A DNA stretch of 64,000 bases from Pseudomonas sp. MTM4 (GTDB lineage: Bacteria > Pseudomonadota > Gammaproteobacteria > Pseudomonadales > Pseudomonadaceae): the NCBI RefSeq assembly GCF_019355055.1, contig NZ_CP048411.1, positions 4,263,001 through 4,327,000 on the forward strand, given 5' to 3'. Both the position numbers and the translations under genes were made by a program. The notes beneath the pieces are model-generated. The model saw only the letters and a list, made by a program, of their open reading frames with translations, searched no databases and had not been told where the DNA came from. Shown here one piece after another: positions 30,640 through 41,013 of this stretch. How positions within the stretch are numbered: position 1 is the first letter of the stretch; every line of letters begins with the position of its first letter.

Positions 30640-32502
30640 ATGGCCTTACTTCAGATAGCTGAACCCGGACAAAGCCCGCAGCCTCACCAGCGCCGCCTGG
30701 CGGTTGGTATCGATCTCGGAACTACCAATTCACTCGTCGCGGCCCTGCGTAGTGGCGTTACGGCGCCGCTGGCCGATGCCGACGGTGAGGTGATTCTTCC
30801 GTCCGCGGTGCGTTATCACGCTGACCACGTTGAGGTGGGACGTGCTGCTAAGAGCGCAGCCGCCAGTGACCCATTGAATACCGTTGTGTCGGTCAAACGT
30901 CTGTTGGGTCGCGGTATCGGCGATGTAAAGCAGCTGGGTGAGCAACTGCCTTATCAGTTCAGCGAAGGGCAATCGCAAATGCCTTTTATCGAGACGGTAC
31001 AGGGCGCCAAGAGTCCGGTTGAGGTATCTGCCGAAATTCTTCGCACCTTGCGCGAGCGCGCTGAGGCCGTGCTGGGTGGTGAGCTAGTTGGTGCTGTGGT
31101 CACTGTTCCTGCGTATTTCGATGATGCGCAACGGCAAGCCACCAAGGACGCCGCGCGGCTGGCCAATCTCAATGTGCTGCGTCTACTCAACGAGCCGACC
31201 GCCGCAGCCGTTGCTTATGGTCTTGATCGCGAGGCCGAGGGCGTCGTGGCTATCTATGATCTGGGTGGCGGAACCTTCGATATCTCAATTCTGCGCCTAA
31301 CGAAAGGTGTGTTCGAGGTGCTGGCGACCGGGGGCGATACCGCACTTGGCGGTGATGACTTCGACCATGCGATCGCCGGCTGGATTCTCGCCCAGGCGGG
31401 GGCATCCGAGGATCTCGATCCAGGCGCGCAGCGCGCAGTATTGAAAATCGCCTGTGATACCAAGGAGCGGCTCAGCGATGCCGAGTCCGTCGAGGTGCGT
31501 TATGGCGGTTGGCAGGGCGTTCTGACGCGCGCGACCTTCAACGAGCTCATCGATCCGATGATTGCTCGCAGCCTCAAGTCCTGCCGGCGCGCGCTACGGG
31601 ATTCGGCTGTCGAGTTGGAAGATGTTCATGCGGTGGTAATGGTCGGCGGCTCCACTCGGGTGCCGAGAGTTCGTGAACGGGTTGGCGAGATGTTCGGTCG
31701 AGATCCTCTGACCGATATCGATCCCGATCAGGTCGTTGCCATCGGCGCGGCGATCCAGGCCGAAACCCTTGCAGGCAACAATCGTGATGGAGAGGAGCTT
31801 CTGCTGCTCGACGTGATCCCGTTGTCTCTGGGGCTGGAGACCATGGGCGGTCTGATGGAGAAGATCATCCCGCGCAACACCACGATTCCGGTTGCACGTG
31901 CGCAGGAGTTCACCACCTACAAGGATGGTCAGTCGGCCATGATGATCCACGTGCTGCAAGGCGAGCGCGAGCTTATCGCCGACTGCCGCTCGCTGGCTCG
32001 CTTCGAGTTGCGTGGCATACCTTCGATGGTGGCGGGCGCGGCGAAGATTCGCGTTACCTTTCAGGTCGATGCCGACGGGTTGCTCAGCGTATCGGCTCGT
32101 GAATTGGCATCCGGCGTCGAGTCGAGCATTCAGGTGAAGCCCTCGTATGGGCTGACCGATGGCGAAATCACCCGCATGCTGGAAGATTCTTTTAACAAGG
32201 CCGGCGAAGACAAGGCTGCTCGGGCGCTACGTGAACAGCTGGTCGATGCGCAGCGGCTGCTCGAGGCGGTCGACTCTGCCTTGGCTGTAGATGGCGAGCG
32301 TTTGCTCAGCGATGAGGAACGCGTCGCGATCGAATCGCAGATGCATGCGCTGCGTGAGCTGCTTGATGGTCACGACGGCGTTGCCATCGAGCGTCAAATC
32401 AAGCGCCTGAGCCAGATTACCGATGCCTTTGCCGCGCGCAGGCTAGATTCCACCGTCAAGGCTGCACTGGCTGGACGGCGGCTTAACGATATCGAGGAAT
32501 GA
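30640..32502 (+). CDS. hscA: Fe-S assembly chaperone HscA (Hsp70 family)
   Basis: A 620-residue specialised Hsp70. [19 protein letters not shown] is the phosphate-1 motif near residue 20, [13 protein letters not shown] is phosphate-2, and [15 protein letters not shown] the adenosine motif. The substrate-binding domain follows ([24 protein letters not shown]). It binds the LPPVK peptide of IscU and drives cluster release. Its stop TGA abuts the fdx gene. Confidence 0.97.
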   Translation: MALLQIAEPGQSPQPHQRRLAVGIDLGTTNSLVAALRSGVTAPLADADGEVILPSAVRYHADHVEVGRAAKSAAASDPLNTVVSVKRLLGRGIGDVKQLGEQLPYQFSEGQSQMPFIETVQGAKSPVEVSAEILRTLRERAEAVLGGELVGAVVTVPAYFDDAQRQATKDAARLANLNVLRLLNEPTAAAVAYGLDREAEGVVAIYDLGGGTFDISILRLTKGVFEVLATGGDTALGGDDFDHAIAGWILAQAGASEDLDPGAQRAVLKIACDTKERLSDAESVEVRYGGWQGVLTRATFNELIDPMIARSLKSCRRALRDSAVELEDVHAVVMVGGSTRVPRVRERVGEMFGRDPLTDIDPDQVVAIGAAIQAETLAGNNRDGEELLLLDVIPLSLGLETMGGLMEKIIPRNTTIPVARAQEFTTYKDGQSAMMIHVLQGERELIADCRSLARFELRGIPSMVAGAAKIRVTFQVDADGLLSVSARELASGVESSIQVKPSYGLTDGEITRMLEDSFNKAGEDKAARALREQLVDAQRLLEAVDSALAVDGERLLSDEERVAIESQMHALRELLDGHDGVAIERQIKRLSQITDAFAARRLDSTVKAALAGRRLNDIEE

Positions 32503-32507
32503 CCCAG

Positions 32508-32846
32508 ATGCCGCAGATTGTTTTCCTGCCCCATGCTGACCACTGTCCGGAAGGGGCTGTAGTGGATGCGCAGCCCGGTGAAACGGTGCTCGATGCCGCG
32601 CTGCGAAACGGTATCGATATTGAGCATGCCTGTGAAAAATCCTGTGCATGTACCACCTGCCACGTTGTGATCCGTGAAGGATTTGCCTCGCTGGAAGCTT
32701 CCGATGAGCTGGAAGACGACATGCTGGACAAGGCCTGGGGGCTCGAGCCCAACTCCCGGCTGTCCTGTCAGGCGGCCGTTACGGATGCCGATCTGGTGGT
32801 CGAGATTCCGAAGTACACCATCAATCAAGTTTCCGAAGGCCATTGA
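32508..32846 (+). CDS. fdx: [2Fe-2S] ferredoxin of the Isc system
   Basis: A 112-residue adrenodoxin-type ferredoxin, MPQIVFLPHADHCPEGAVVD. ACEKSCACTTCHV gives ligands Cys42, Cys48 and Cys51, and SRLSCQAA gives Cys87, all at the E. coli positions. It provides electrons for cluster assembly on IscU. An earlier in-frame ATG at 32499 overlaps the hscA stop, but the GAGGA site ends directly at that ATG; spacing of nine bases to the ATG at 32508 and the MP(K/Q)IV start of homologues favour 32508. Confidence 0.96.
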   Translation: MPQIVFLPHADHCPEGAVVDAQPGETVLDAALRNGIDIEHACEKSCACTTCHVVIREGFASLEASDELEDDMLDKAWGLEPNSRLSCQAAVTDADLVVEIPKYTINQVSEGH

Positions 32847-32860
32847 GGGCGAGGTGAACC

Positions 32861-33058
32861 ATGGCGCTTAAATGGGCCGATGTGCTGAACATCGCAATCG
32901 AACTGGCCGAATGCAAACCGGATGTAGATCCTCGCTATGTGAATTTCGTCGAGCTGCATCGTTGGGTGGTTGAGCTGCCAGATTTCTCGGACGATCCGAA
33001 TCGCGGTGGCGAGAAAGTGCTCGAAGCCATCCAGGCTGCCTGGATCGAAGAAATCTAG
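32861..33058 (+). CDS. iscX: Isc system protein IscX
   Basis: A 65-residue acidic protein starting MALKWADVLNIAIELAECKPDVDP, with the RYVNFVELHRWVVELPDFSDDP core of the IscX (YfhJ) family. It binds IscS and iron and tunes cluster assembly rate. Last gene of the isc operon, with a 14-base gap from fdx. The following 239 bases to ndk contain a TGGGCTGAAGCCCA palindrome but no T-rich terminator. Confidence 0.96.
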   Translation: MALKWADVLNIAIELAECKPDVDPRYVNFVELHRWVVELPDFSDDPNRGGEKVLEAIQAAWIEEI

Positions 33059-33235
33059 ATCAGCGGCGAGCTGCAAGTTTTGGGTAAGGTAGGCTCCACC
33101 CGCCGGCATCGACGTCGAGAGGGCTCTGCTGGGCTGAAGCCCACCCTGCGGTGCTTAAGACGTCCGTTTGGCATTCAAACTTCCAGCGCTGTTATCGTCT
33201 TCAGCTCCCCGGCTGCTCTTATATTTTCCTTCCCG

Positions 33236-33257
33236 ACCCGCGTATAATTCGCGGGTT
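33236..33257 (+). promoter_or_regulatory. ndk promoter -10 inside a GC-rich dyad
   Basis: A perfect TATAAT (33243-33248) is flanked by ACCCGCG and CGCGGGT, so the hexamer lies in the loop of a 7-bp inverted repeat. The region 17 bases upstream (TTATATTT) does not resemble a consensus -35. The ndk ATG is 50 bases downstream, with a GGAG site. Confidence 0.65.
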
Positions 33258-33297
33258 TACTCGTTTGCTTTAACCTGTCGATTTCTGGAGTTTTCAA

Positions 33298-33729
33298 ATG
33301 GCCCTGCAACGCACTTTTTCCATCATCAAGCCTGACGCTGTCGCGAAGAACGTAATCGGTGAAATCACCTCCCGTTTTGAGAAGGCTGGTCTGCGCGTCG
33401 TCGCTTCGAAGATGGTCCAACTGTCCGAGCGTGAAGCTGGCGGTTTCTATGCCGAGCACAGTGAGCGTGGCTTCTTCAAGGATCTGGTCGCTTTCATGGT
33501 TTCCGGTCCGGTCATCGTTCAGGTGCTGGAAGGTGAAGACGCCATCGCCAAGAACCGTGAGCTGATGGGTGCCACCAACCCGAAGGAAGCCGCTCCGGGC
33601 ACTATTCGCGCCGATTTCGCTGTTTCCATCGACGAAAATGCTGTTCACGGTTCCGATTCCGAAGCCTCTGCTGCGCGCGAAATCGCTTACTTCTTCTCCG
33701 CCACCGAAGTGTGCGCCCGCATTCGCTGA
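33298..33729 (+). CDS. ndk: Nucleoside diphosphate kinase
   Basis: A 143-residue enzyme balancing nucleoside di- and triphosphates. [21 protein letters not shown] is the canonical start, and [28 protein letters not shown] contains the phosphohistidine His117. GGAG nine bases upstream of the ATG. It sits between iscX and rlmN as in other Pseudomonas, with its own promoter. Confidence 0.98.
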   Translation: MALQRTFSIIKPDAVAKNVIGEITSRFEKAGLRVVASKMVQLSEREAGGFYAEHSERGFFKDLVAFMVSGPVIVQVLEGEDAIAKNRELMGATNPKEAAPGTIRADFAVSIDENAVHGSDSEASAAREIAYFFSATEVCARIR

Positions 33730-33748
33730 TCAGGCGAAGGTGAATTCA

Positions 33749-34897
33749 ATGACTGTTACGACCGGTAAAGTAAACCTGCTGGGGCTGACCCAGCCTCAGT
33801 TGGAAAGCTTCTTCGATTCAATAGGGGAGAAGCGCTTTCGTGCCGGTCAGGTCATGAAGTGGATTCACCACTTTGGCGTCGATGATTTCGACGCCATGAG
33901 CAATATCGGCAAGGCCTTGCGCGAAAAGCTCAAGGCCTCTGCCGAGATACGCGGCCCGGAAATCGTCAGCGAGGATATTTCCAGCGATGGCACCCGCAAA
34001 TGGGTGGTTCGCGTCGCCTCGGGCAGTTGTGTCGAAACCGTATACATTCCGCAGAACGGGCGGGGCACGCTGTGCGTTTCTTCGCAGGCTGGTTGCGCGC
34101 TGGACTGCAGTTTCTGCTCTACCGGCAAACAAGGTTTCAACAGCAACCTCACGGCAGCCGAGGTGATCGGTCAGGTGTGGATTGCTAACAAGTCGTTCGG
34201 CACCATACCGGCGAAAGTCGATCGCGCCATCACTAACGTGGTGATGATGGGCATGGGCGAGCCTTTGCTGAACTTCGACAACGTCGTCGCCGCCATGCAG
34301 ATCATGATGGATGACCTGGGATATGGCATTTCCAAGCGCAAGGTGACGCTCTCGACATCCGGTGTCGTACCGATGATCGATGAACTCTCCAAAGTCATCG
34401 ACGTGTCGCTGGCACTGTCGCTGCATGCGCCGAACGACGCGCTGCGTGACCAGTTGGTGCCTATCAACAAGAAGTACCCATTGGAGATGCTGCTTGCTGC
34501 TTGCCAGCGCTATATCTCGAATCTGGGCGAGAAGCGCGTGCTCACCATCGAGTACACGCTTTTGCAAGGTGTCAACGATCAGCCCGAGCATGCCGAGCAA
34601 ATGATCGCGTTGCTGGCGAAAATCCCCTGCAAGATCAATTTGATCCCTTTCAACCCCTTCCCGCATTCCGGATATGAGAGGCCGAGCAACAACGCCATCC
34701 GCCGTTTCCAGGACATCCTGCATAAAGCTGGGCACAATGTAACGGTGCGTACCACTCGCGGCGAGGATATCGATGCAGCCTGCGGCCAGCTGGTGGGTCA
34801 GGTGATGGATCGGACGCGTCGTAGCGAGCGCTATATCGCGGTGCGTGAGTTGCAATCCGAGCCAGTGACGGCGTCCGTTGCTTCCAACCGTTCCTGA
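33749..34897 (+). CDS. rlmN: Dual-specificity rRNA/tRNA adenine-C2 methyltransferase RlmN
   Basis: A radical-SAM enzyme that methylates C2 of A2503 in 23S rRNA and A37 in some tRNAs. The ATG at 33749 gives 382 residues starting [34 protein letters not shown] holds the C-x3-C-x2-C cluster ligands (Cys116, Cys120, Cys123); DIDAACGQL holds the methyl-carrying Cys345. The frame extends back into ndk without support. It needs a [4Fe-4S] cluster, which fits its position after the isc operon. Confidence 0.97.
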   Translation: MTVTTGKVNLLGLTQPQLESFFDSIGEKRFRAGQVMKWIHHFGVDDFDAMSNIGKALREKLKASAEIRGPEIVSEDISSDGTRKWVVRVASGSCVETVYIPQNGRGTLCVSSQAGCALDCSFCSTGKQGFNSNLTAAEVIGQVWIANKSFGTIPAKVDRAITNVVMMGMGEPLLNFDNVVAAMQIMMDDLGYGISKRKVTLSTSGVVPMIDELSKVIDVSLALSLHAPNDALRDQLVPINKKYPLEMLLAACQRYISNLGEKRVLTIEYTLLQGVNDQPEHAEQMIALLAKIPCKINLIPFNPFPHSGYERPSNNAIRRFQDILHKAGHNVTVRTTRGEDIDAACGQLVGQVMDRTRRSERYIAVRELQSEPVTASVASNRS

Positions 34898-34913
34898 GGA
34901 GGGGATATTGCTG

Positions 34914-35672
34914 ATGACCGTGCGCGTTGCGCTGCTGCTTGTCTTTGCCGGCTTCATGGCTGGCTGTGTATCTTCCGGGACGGGTAATCCGTTGCAAACC
35001 TCTGAAGGGCGTAACGAAGCGCGAGATGCCTATATTCAGCTTGGCATCGGCTATTTGCAGCAAGGTGAGGGCTCGCGTGCCAAGACGCCGCTGCGCAAGG
35101 CGCTCGAGCTGGATCCAGGTAGTGCGGACGCCCATGCGGCGCTGGCTCTCGTATTTCAGAACGAGATGGAATACCAGTTGGCCGACGAGCATTACCGTAA
35201 GGCACTATCCAGCCGCAACGATGCACGTATCTTGAACAACTACGGCAGTTTCCTGTTCGAGCAGAAACGTTATCAAGAAGCCATGGAGCGTTTTGCGAAA
35301 GCGTCCGAGGATAACCTCTATCCCGAGCGCTCGCATGTCTTCCAGAACATGGGCATGACTGCGCTGAAACTCGGCCAGCGCGAGCAGGCCGAAGCCTATT
35401 TCACCCGCGCTCTTCGCCTCGACAGCCGTCAGCCACGGGCTCTTCTCGAACTTGCACTATTGGCCTACGAGGCCCAGCAGTACGTGCCGGCAAAACGTTA
35501 TTACGATGGATTCAGTAGTCTTTCCGAGCAGAACGCCCGCAGTTTGCTGCTGGGTATTCGTCTGGCAAGGATTCATCAGGACCGGGACCAAGCAGCAAGC
35601 CTCGGCCTGCAACTCAAGCGCCTGTACCCAGGTACGCCTGAATATCAACAGTTTCTTTCGGAGCAACGATGA
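34914..35672 (+). CDS. pilF: Type IV pilus biogenesis lipoprotein PilF/PilW
   Basis: The ATG at 34914 gives a 252-residue protein. VALLLVFAGFMAGC is a lipoprotein signal with the acylated Cys18. It is followed by TPR repeats: AYIQLGIGYLQQGEGSRAKTPLRKALELDPG, ADAHAALALVFQNEMEYQLADEHYRKAL, and ARILNNYGSFLFEQKRYQEAMERFAKA. PilF helps the PilQ secretin assemble in the outer membrane. Upstream readings of the frame overlap rlmN. Its stop overlaps rodZ by four bases. Confidence 0.95.
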   Translation: MTVRVALLLVFAGFMAGCVSSGTGNPLQTSEGRNEARDAYIQLGIGYLQQGEGSRAKTPLRKALELDPGSADAHAALALVFQNEMEYQLADEHYRKALSSRNDARILNNYGSFLFEQKRYQEAMERFAKASEDNLYPERSHVFQNMGMTALKLGQREQAEAYFTRALRLDSRQPRALLELALLAYEAQQYVPAKRYYDGFSSLSEQNARSLLLGIRLARIHQDRDQAASLGLQLKRLYPGTPEYQQFLSEQR

Positions 35673-36661
35673 TAGCGCCACATTCAGAAGCCGCTGCCCC
35701 GACACTGGCCAACCCAGGCGAGACGCTCCGCGCCGCGCGGGAAAGCAAGGACTGGTCGATTTCTTCGGTGGCGAAACAGCTCAATCTGTCGGAGCGCTCG
35801 CTCATCCAGATCGAGGCCGGTGATTTCAGTCAGCTGCCTGGCCATACTTTTGCGCGCGGCTACGTTCGGGCATATGCCAAGCTCCTGGGGCTGGATCAGG
35901 CTCTGTTAGTGCAGCAGTTCGATCAGCATACTGGTACGGATGCGAGTGGTAGCAGCGTCAACAGCCTGGGTCATATTGATCAGCCCGTGCGCTTGTCGCG
36001 CAGCATGGTGCGCTTCTTCACGTTTCTTCTGACGCTTGTTATTGGCGCTGGCGCTTTTTTTTGGTGGCAGGACCGATCGGCTCGTAACGAGTCGGGCCCA
36101 TCGGTCACGGCACTGGAGCGGATCGAGGTCGAGGCGGCCGACGGTACCACTGAGATTCATTTGCTGGATCGAGCCGAGGATCCGGCTGAGCTTGCTATCG
36201 ACGAGCCGACTGATTCAGTGCCGCCTACGGTGAGTGACCAAGGGCAGAGCTCTGAAACTGTAACCCTGTCGTCGGACGAACAGCCGGCAGCCGAGATGCC
36301 TATTGAAGCGCCTGCGGAGCAGGGCGAGCCGGTTTCTTCCGCTGAGGTATCCGCCGCGCCCGCCCCACCAGCCGATGTTGCAGTGGCTCCAGTGGCCGAA
36401 GCGGAGCCGATCGTGCCGGGAGAAGGTCGCCTGACGCTTGAGTACACCGCTGACTGCTGGACCCGAGTAACCGATGCGAACGGCAAGGTGCTTTACAGCG
36501 GGTTGGAAAAGGCTGGCAGCAGTCGCACTTTGGTTGGCGAGACCCCGCTGGACCTGCACCTGGGCTTTGCCTCCGGTGTGCAAGTCAGCTTCAACGGGGA
36601 AGCCGTCAATCTTTCTGGCAAAACGCGTGGCGAGACCGCGCGACTCAAGCTCGGACAGTAA
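35669..36661 (+). CDS. rodZ: Cytoskeleton protein RodZ
   Basis: A 330-residue membrane protein needed for rod shape through MreB. The cytosolic HTH-25 domain spans about residues 17-85 ([37 protein letters not shown]). A single TM helix is at about 113-133 ([20 protein letters not shown]). A long Pro/Ala/Glu-rich periplasmic linker leads to a C-terminal DUF4115 domain ([24 protein letters not shown]). The GGAG site and ATGA overlap with pilF fix the start. Confidence 0.95.
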   Translation: MIAPHSEAAAPTLANPGETLRAARESKDWSISSVAKQLNLSERSLIQIEAGDFSQLPGHTFARGYVRAYAKLLGLDQALLVQQFDQHTGTDASGSSVNSLGHIDQPVRLSRSMVRFFTFLLTLVIGAGAFFWWQDRSARNESGPSVTALERIEVEAADGTTEIHLLDRAEDPAELAIDEPTDSVPPTVSDQGQSSETVTLSSDEQPAAEMPIEAPAEQGEPVSSAEVSAAPAPPADVAVAPVAEAEPIVPGEGRLTLEYTADCWTRVTDANGKVLYSGLEKAGSSRTLVGETPLDLHLGFASGVQVSFNGEAVNLSGKTRGETARLKLGQ

Positions 36662-36663
36662 TT

Positions 36664-37776
36664 ATGCACAGTGAATCCCCCATCAAGCGCCGCCACACCC
36701 GAAAGATTTGGGTTGGCAGCGTACCGGTCGGTGGCGATGCGCCTATCGCCGTGCAGAGCATGACCAATACCGAAACCTGCGACGTCGACGCGACTGTCGC
36801 GCAGATCCAGCGGCTGCAGGATGCAGGTGCGGACATCGTTCGGGTCTCGGTGCCCTCGATGGATGCGGCTGAGGCGTTCGGCAAGATCAAGCTGCGCGTC
36901 GGTTTGCCGCTGGTGGCCGACATCCATTTCGACTATCAGATTGCCCTGCGTGTGGCTGAGCTTGGCGTCGATTGTCTGCGCATCAACCCCGGCAACATCG
37001 GTCGGGAAGATCGTGTGCGGGCCGTGGTCGAAGCCGCACGCGACCGCGGAATCCCGATCCGCATTGGCGTTAATGCCGGGTCGCTGGAAAAAGATCTGCA
37101 GAAAAAATACGGCGAGCCGACACCCGAGGCGTTGGTGGAATCGGCTTTGCGCCATGTCGAGCACCTCGACCGGCTGAACTTCCCAGACTTCAAGGTCAGC
37201 GTAAAGGCTTCCGATGTGTTCATGGCCGTTGCCGCGTACCGGCTGCTGGCAGACAAGATCGAGCAGCCGCTGCATCTGGGCATCACCGAAGCTGGTGGCT
37301 TGCGCTCCGGGACGGTGAAGTCTGCGGTAGGGCTGGGCATGCTGCTGGCCGAGGGCATCGGCGACACCATCCGTATTTCGCTTGCGGCCGACCCGGTGGA
37401 AGAAATCAAGGTCGGTTTCGATATCCTCAAATCGTTACGTCTGCGCTCGCGTGGCATCAACTTCATCGCCTGCCCGAGCTGCTCGCGGCAGAACTTCGAT
37501 GTGGTCAAGACCATGAACGAACTCGAAGGGCGGTTGGACGATTTACTGGTGCCGATGGATGTGGCGGTGATCGGTTGCGTCGTGAACGGTCCCGGAGAAG
37601 CCAAGGAAGCGCATATCGGTCTGACCGGCGGCACGCCCAATAACCTCATCTACATCGACGGCAAGCCGGCGCAGAAGCTGAACAACGAAAATCTGGTCGA
37701 CGAGTTGGAACAGCTGATTCGTCGCAAGGCCAGCGAGAAGGCCGAGGCTGACGCCGCGCTGATTGTTCGTGGCTGA
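36664..37776 (+). CDS. ispG: 4-hydroxy-3-methylbut-2-en-1-yl diphosphate synthase (flavodoxin) IspG
   Basis: Penultimate step of the MEP isoprenoid pathway, using a [4Fe-4S] cluster. The 370-residue protein starts [36 protein letters not shown]. Cys270 and Cys273 ([11 protein letters not shown]) and Cys305 ([17 protein letters not shown]) with the nearby Glu are the cluster ligands. It begins three bases after rodZ and is followed closely by hisS. Confidence 0.98.
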   Translation: MHSESPIKRRHTRKIWVGSVPVGGDAPIAVQSMTNTETCDVDATVAQIQRLQDAGADIVRVSVPSMDAAEAFGKIKLRVGLPLVADIHFDYQIALRVAELGVDCLRINPGNIGREDRVRAVVEAARDRGIPIRIGVNAGSLEKDLQKKYGEPTPEALVESALRHVEHLDRLNFPDFKVSVKASDVFMAVAAYRLLADKIEQPLHLGITEAGGLRSGTVKSAVGLGMLLAEGIGDTIRISLAADPVEEIKVGFDILKSLRLRSRGINFIACPSCSRQNFDVVKTMNELEGRLDDLLVPMDVAVIGCVVNGPGEAKEAHIGLTGGTPNNLIYIDGKPAQKLNNENLVDELEQLIRRKASEKAEADAALIVRG

Positions 37777-37789
37777 TTAAGGAACCGAA

Positions 37790-39073
37790 TTGAGCAAGTC
37801 CCTGCAAGCCATTCGTGGCATGAACGATATTCTGCCGGCGCAGACGCCGGTGTGGCGCTATCTGGAATCGACTTTTGCGCGTCTGCTGGACAGCTATGGT
37901 TACAGCGAGATCCGCCTGCCCATCCTCGAGTTCACCGACCTGTTCGCCCGTGGCATCGGTGAAGGAACCGATGTGGTCGATAAGGAGATGTACACCTTCC
38001 TCGATCGTAACGAAGAGTCGCTGACCCTGCGCCCCGAGGGCACGGCCGGCTGCGTCCGCGCCGTGCTCGAACATGGCATGACCGGTGGCGGTCAGGTGCA
38101 GAAACTCTGGTATGCCGGTCCGATGTTCCGTTATGAGAAGCCGCAGAAGGGCCGCTATCGTCAGTTCCACCAGATTGGCGTGGAGGTATTCAATCAGCCC
38201 GGCCCCGACGTCGATGCCGAATTGATCGTACTCACGGCCCGACTGTGGAAGAAGCTCGGCATGTCCGACGCGGTCACGCTGCAGCTGAACAGCCTAGGCT
38301 CCAGCGAGGCGCGCGCGACCTATCGTGATGCTTTGGTCGCCTACCTGCAGCAGCATTTCGAACAGCTTGACGAAGATAGCCAGCGCCGCTTGACCAGTAA
38401 TCCCTTGCGCATTCTGGATAGCAAGAATGCTCAGACTCAGGCTTTGCTGGCTGATGCGCCGACATTGCATGACTACCTGGACGATGAGTCTCGTGTTCAT
38501 TTCGAAGGGCTCAAGGCCCGTCTCGAAGCAGCAGGCATCGCTTATCAGATCAACCCAAAGCTTGTGCGTGGCCTGGATTACTACGGCCGCACCGTATTCG
38601 AGTGGGTAACCGACAAACTGGGGTCGCAAGGCACGGTGTGTGCGGGTGGCCGTTACGACGGCCTGGTCAGCCAGTTTGGCGGTAAACCAACGCCGGGCGT
38701 GGGCTTTGCAATGGGCATCGAACGCCTGGTGCTGCTGCTGGAAACGCTTGAGCTGGTCCCGGAAGAGCTCAACCAGCCAGCGCACGCATTCATCTGCGCG
38801 TTCGGCGAGCCTGCTGAGCTTGCCGCGCTGGCTCTGGCCGAGCGCCTTCGTGACGCCTTGCCTGGTCTTCGCCTGCTGGTCAACGCCGGCGGCGGCAGCT
38901 TCAAAAGTCAGTTCAAGAAGGCTGACAAGAGCGGGGCACGTTTCGCGCTGATTCTGGGTGACGACGAACTGGCCGCGCGCGTGGTAGGTTGCAAGCCGCT
39001 GCGCGACGACAGCGAACAACAAAGCATTGCCTGGGATGCTCTACCCGAGCGTCTGGCTGCCTGTCTGGATTGA
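37790..39073 (+). CDS. hisS: Histidyl-tRNA synthetase
   Basis: A 427-residue class II synthetase. The start is a TTG at 37790, six bases after AAGGAA, giving [26 protein letters not shown]. Motif 2 is in [18 protein letters not shown] and [28 protein letters not shown]; the histidine-A signature is [15 protein letters not shown]; motif 3 is [15 protein letters not shown]-terminal anticodon-binding domain completes it. The rare TTG start may limit expression. Confidence 0.97.
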   Translation: MSKSLQAIRGMNDILPAQTPVWRYLESTFARLLDSYGYSEIRLPILEFTDLFARGIGEGTDVVDKEMYTFLDRNEESLTLRPEGTAGCVRAVLEHGMTGGGQVQKLWYAGPMFRYEKPQKGRYRQFHQIGVEVFNQPGPDVDAELIVLTARLWKKLGMSDAVTLQLNSLGSSEARATYRDALVAYLQQHFEQLDEDSQRRLTSNPLRILDSKNAQTQALLADAPTLHDYLDDESRVHFEGLKARLEAAGIAYQINPKLVRGLDYYGRTVFEWVTDKLGSQGTVCAGGRYDGLVSQFGGKPTPGVGFAMGIERLVLLLETLELVPEELNQPAHAFICAFGEPAELAALALAERLRDALPGLRLLVNAGGGSFKSQFKKADKSGARFALILGDDELAARVVGCKPLRDDSEQQSIAWDALPERLAACLD

Positions 39074-39113
39074 TCGGACAGGTCTGAATTCAGCGATTGA
39101 AAGGAGTGACGGT

Positions 39114-39755
39114 GTGACCTCGGGTACCGAAGAAGAACAGCTGGCGCAAATCAAGGACTGGTGGCAGCGTAACGGCAAGCCTTTGCTACTGGGAGGCATA
39201 CTCGCGCTGGTGCTGGTGTTTGGTTGGCAGTTCTGGCAAAAGCATCAACTCAATCAGGCGCATAACGCCTCGGCCGTCTATCAACAGCTGCTCAATGCCG
39301 CGCTGAATGAGGGGGCGGTGGATACCGCCGAAGTTTCGCGCCTGGGCAATCTGCTGCAGAAAGAATTTGCCGGCACGCAGTACGCGCAGTACGGCAGCCT
39401 CTTCGTAGCCAAAGTGGCGGTAGAGTCCGGCCGTCTCGATGAAGCCGCAACAGAGTTGCGGAGTGTGTTAGACAAGCCCGCCGACAAGACGCTCGAAGAA
39501 CTGGCCCGCCAGCGCCTCGCTCGCATTCTGGCCGCACAGGATAAGGCCGAAGAGGGGCTCGCGTTGCTGCAAGGCGAGGCTCTGAAAGCATTTGCTGCCA
39601 GTCGTGAAGAGTTGCGAGGCGATCTGCTGGTCAGGCTGGGGCGATATGACGAAGCCCATGCTGCCTATACCAAGGCCAAAGAAGTGCTGTCACAAGATGC
39701 CGCAATCGGCGGTCTGCAGCTGAAACTGGACGACCTGGCTCGTGGAGAGGCATGA
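39114..39755 (+). CDS. yfgM: YfgM-family periplasmic-facing TPR protein
   Basis: A GTG start at 39114 with AAGGAG seven bases upstream gives 213 residues; the open frame otherwise overlaps hisS. After an acidic cytosolic start (TSGTEEEQLAQIKDWWQRNGK) comes a TM helix (PLLLGGILALVLVFGWQFW, about residues 24-42), then TPR-like helices (ALNEGAVDTAEVSRLGNLLQKEF...). YfgM associates with SecYEG and PpiD in E. coli and sits between hisS and bamB in the same order there. Confidence 0.92.
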   Translation: MTSGTEEEQLAQIKDWWQRNGKPLLLGGILALVLVFGWQFWQKHQLNQAHNASAVYQQLLNAALNEGAVDTAEVSRLGNLLQKEFAGTQYAQYGSLFVAKVAVESGRLDEAATELRSVLDKPADKTLEELARQRLARILAAQDKAEEGLALLQGEALKAFAASREELRGDLLVRLGRYDEAHAAYTKAKEVLSQDAAIGGLQLKLDDLARGEA

Positions 39756-39759
39756 ATTG

Positions 39760-40908
39760 ATGCGTTGGAAAACTGCCGCACTGCTGACCTTGGCCGTCCT
39801 GGCTGCTGGTTGCAGCAGCAATGACAAGAAAGAACCCGAACCCGCCGAGCTGGTCAAGTTCGATGCCGAGATCGAGCTGAGCAAGCAGTGGGATCGTTCG
39901 ATCGGTGAAGGCCAGGGTGAGACCTACAATCTGCTAACACCTGTCGTCTACGGTGACGAGATATTCGCCGCTGACGTCGAAGGGCTCGTCGTAGCGATGG
40001 ATCGCATGACCGGCAAGGTCAACTGGAAAAGTGATCTGGAGATGCCGATCTCCGGCGCGGTGGGTGCTGGTTACGGCTTGGTGCTGGTAGGCACCCTGCG
40101 CGGCGAAGTCCTGGCGCTCGATGTCTCGACCGGTGAAGAGCGTTGGCGCAGTCGGGTTAGCAGCGAGATTCTCGCCGCACCTGCAGTCAATGGAGACGTG
40201 GTGGTCGTTCAGACTCAGGATGACCGCGTCATCGCGTTGGATATAGACACCGGTGAGCAGCGTTGGAGTTACGAAAGCACCCCGGCGGTGCTGACTCTTC
40301 GCGGTACCGGCGCTCCGCTACTGACCAATCAACTGGCCATCGCCGGGCTTTCCAGCGGCAAAGTCGTGGCGCTGGATACTCGTCGTGGTCTGCCGGTCTG
40401 GGAACAGCGTGTAGCTATTCCGCAAGGCCGTTCCGAACTCGAACGCGTCGTCGATATCGACGGCGGCCTCCTGCTTTCAGGCGAAACCTTGTATGTCGCC
40501 TCCTTCCAAGGGCGCGTCGCTGCGCTGGATCTGCAAAGCGGCCGCATACTCTGGCAGCGGGATACCTCCACCTCGTCCGGTGTGGCGATGGGCTACGGTA
40601 GCGTCTATCTCAGTCAGGCTGATGGCTCGGTTATCGGAATCGATGAACGTTCGACTACGGTGCTCTGGACGAACGACGAGCTCGCTCGCCGCCAGCTATC
40701 CGCGCCAGCCGTATTTTCCAGCTATGTGGCGGTCGGCGACAAGGAAGGTTATTTGCATTTCCTGAGTCAGGTCGATGGTCGCTTCGTGGCGCGTACTCGC
40801 ATCGATAGCGATGGTGTGCGTGCGCGGCCTGTTGTCGAGGGTGACTGGCTGTATGCCTACGGCAATGGCGGGAAGCTGGTCGCGTTGACCATTCGCCAGG
40901 CGGATTGA
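39760..40908 (+). CDS. bamB: Outer membrane protein assembly factor BamB
   Basis: A 382-residue lipoprotein of the BAM complex. MRWKTAALLTLAVLAAGCSSN has the lipobox LAAGC (Cys18). PQQ-like beta-propeller repeats follow: GLVVAMDRMTGKVNWKSDLEMP, VLALDVSTGEERWRSRVSSE, VIALDIDTGEQRWSYESTP and ALDLQSGRILWQRDT. The preceding GTG and the frame starting at 39742 would spoil the signal peptide. It supports beta-barrel insertion with BamA. Confidence 0.97.
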   Translation: MRWKTAALLTLAVLAAGCSSNDKKEPEPAELVKFDAEIELSKQWDRSIGEGQGETYNLLTPVVYGDEIFAADVEGLVVAMDRMTGKVNWKSDLEMPISGAVGAGYGLVLVGTLRGEVLALDVSTGEERWRSRVSSEILAAPAVNGDVVVVQTQDDRVIALDIDTGEQRWSYESTPAVLTLRGTGAPLLTNQLAIAGLSSGKVVALDTRRGLPVWEQRVAIPQGRSELERVVDIDGGLLLSGETLYVASFQGRVAALDLQSGRILWQRDTSTSSGVAMGYGSVYLSQADGSVIGIDERSTTVLWTNDELARRQLSAPAVFSSYVAVGDKEGYLHFLSQVDGRFVARTRIDSDGVRARPVVEGDWLYAYGNGGKLVALTIRQAD

Positions 40909-40957
40909 CCGCCCCGTCATAGCCTGCTGTTCCGCCTGGGCGGAACGCTTAATATTC

Positions 40958-40988
40958 GGCCGCTGCCTTGCAGCGGCCTTCGTGTTTT
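40958..40988 (+). terminator. Terminator-like hairpin between bamB and der
   Basis: GGCCGCTG (40958-40965) pairs with CAGCGGCC (40971-40978) around CCTTG, followed by TTCGTGTTTT. Just before it, GTTCCGCC (40929-40936) and GGCGGAAC (40939-40946) form a second stem. Together they probably end or attenuate the ispG-bamB transcript 25 bases ahead of der. Confidence 0.65.
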
Positions 40989-41013
40989 CTGAAATATCGC
41001 AGTGGAGAGCCGT

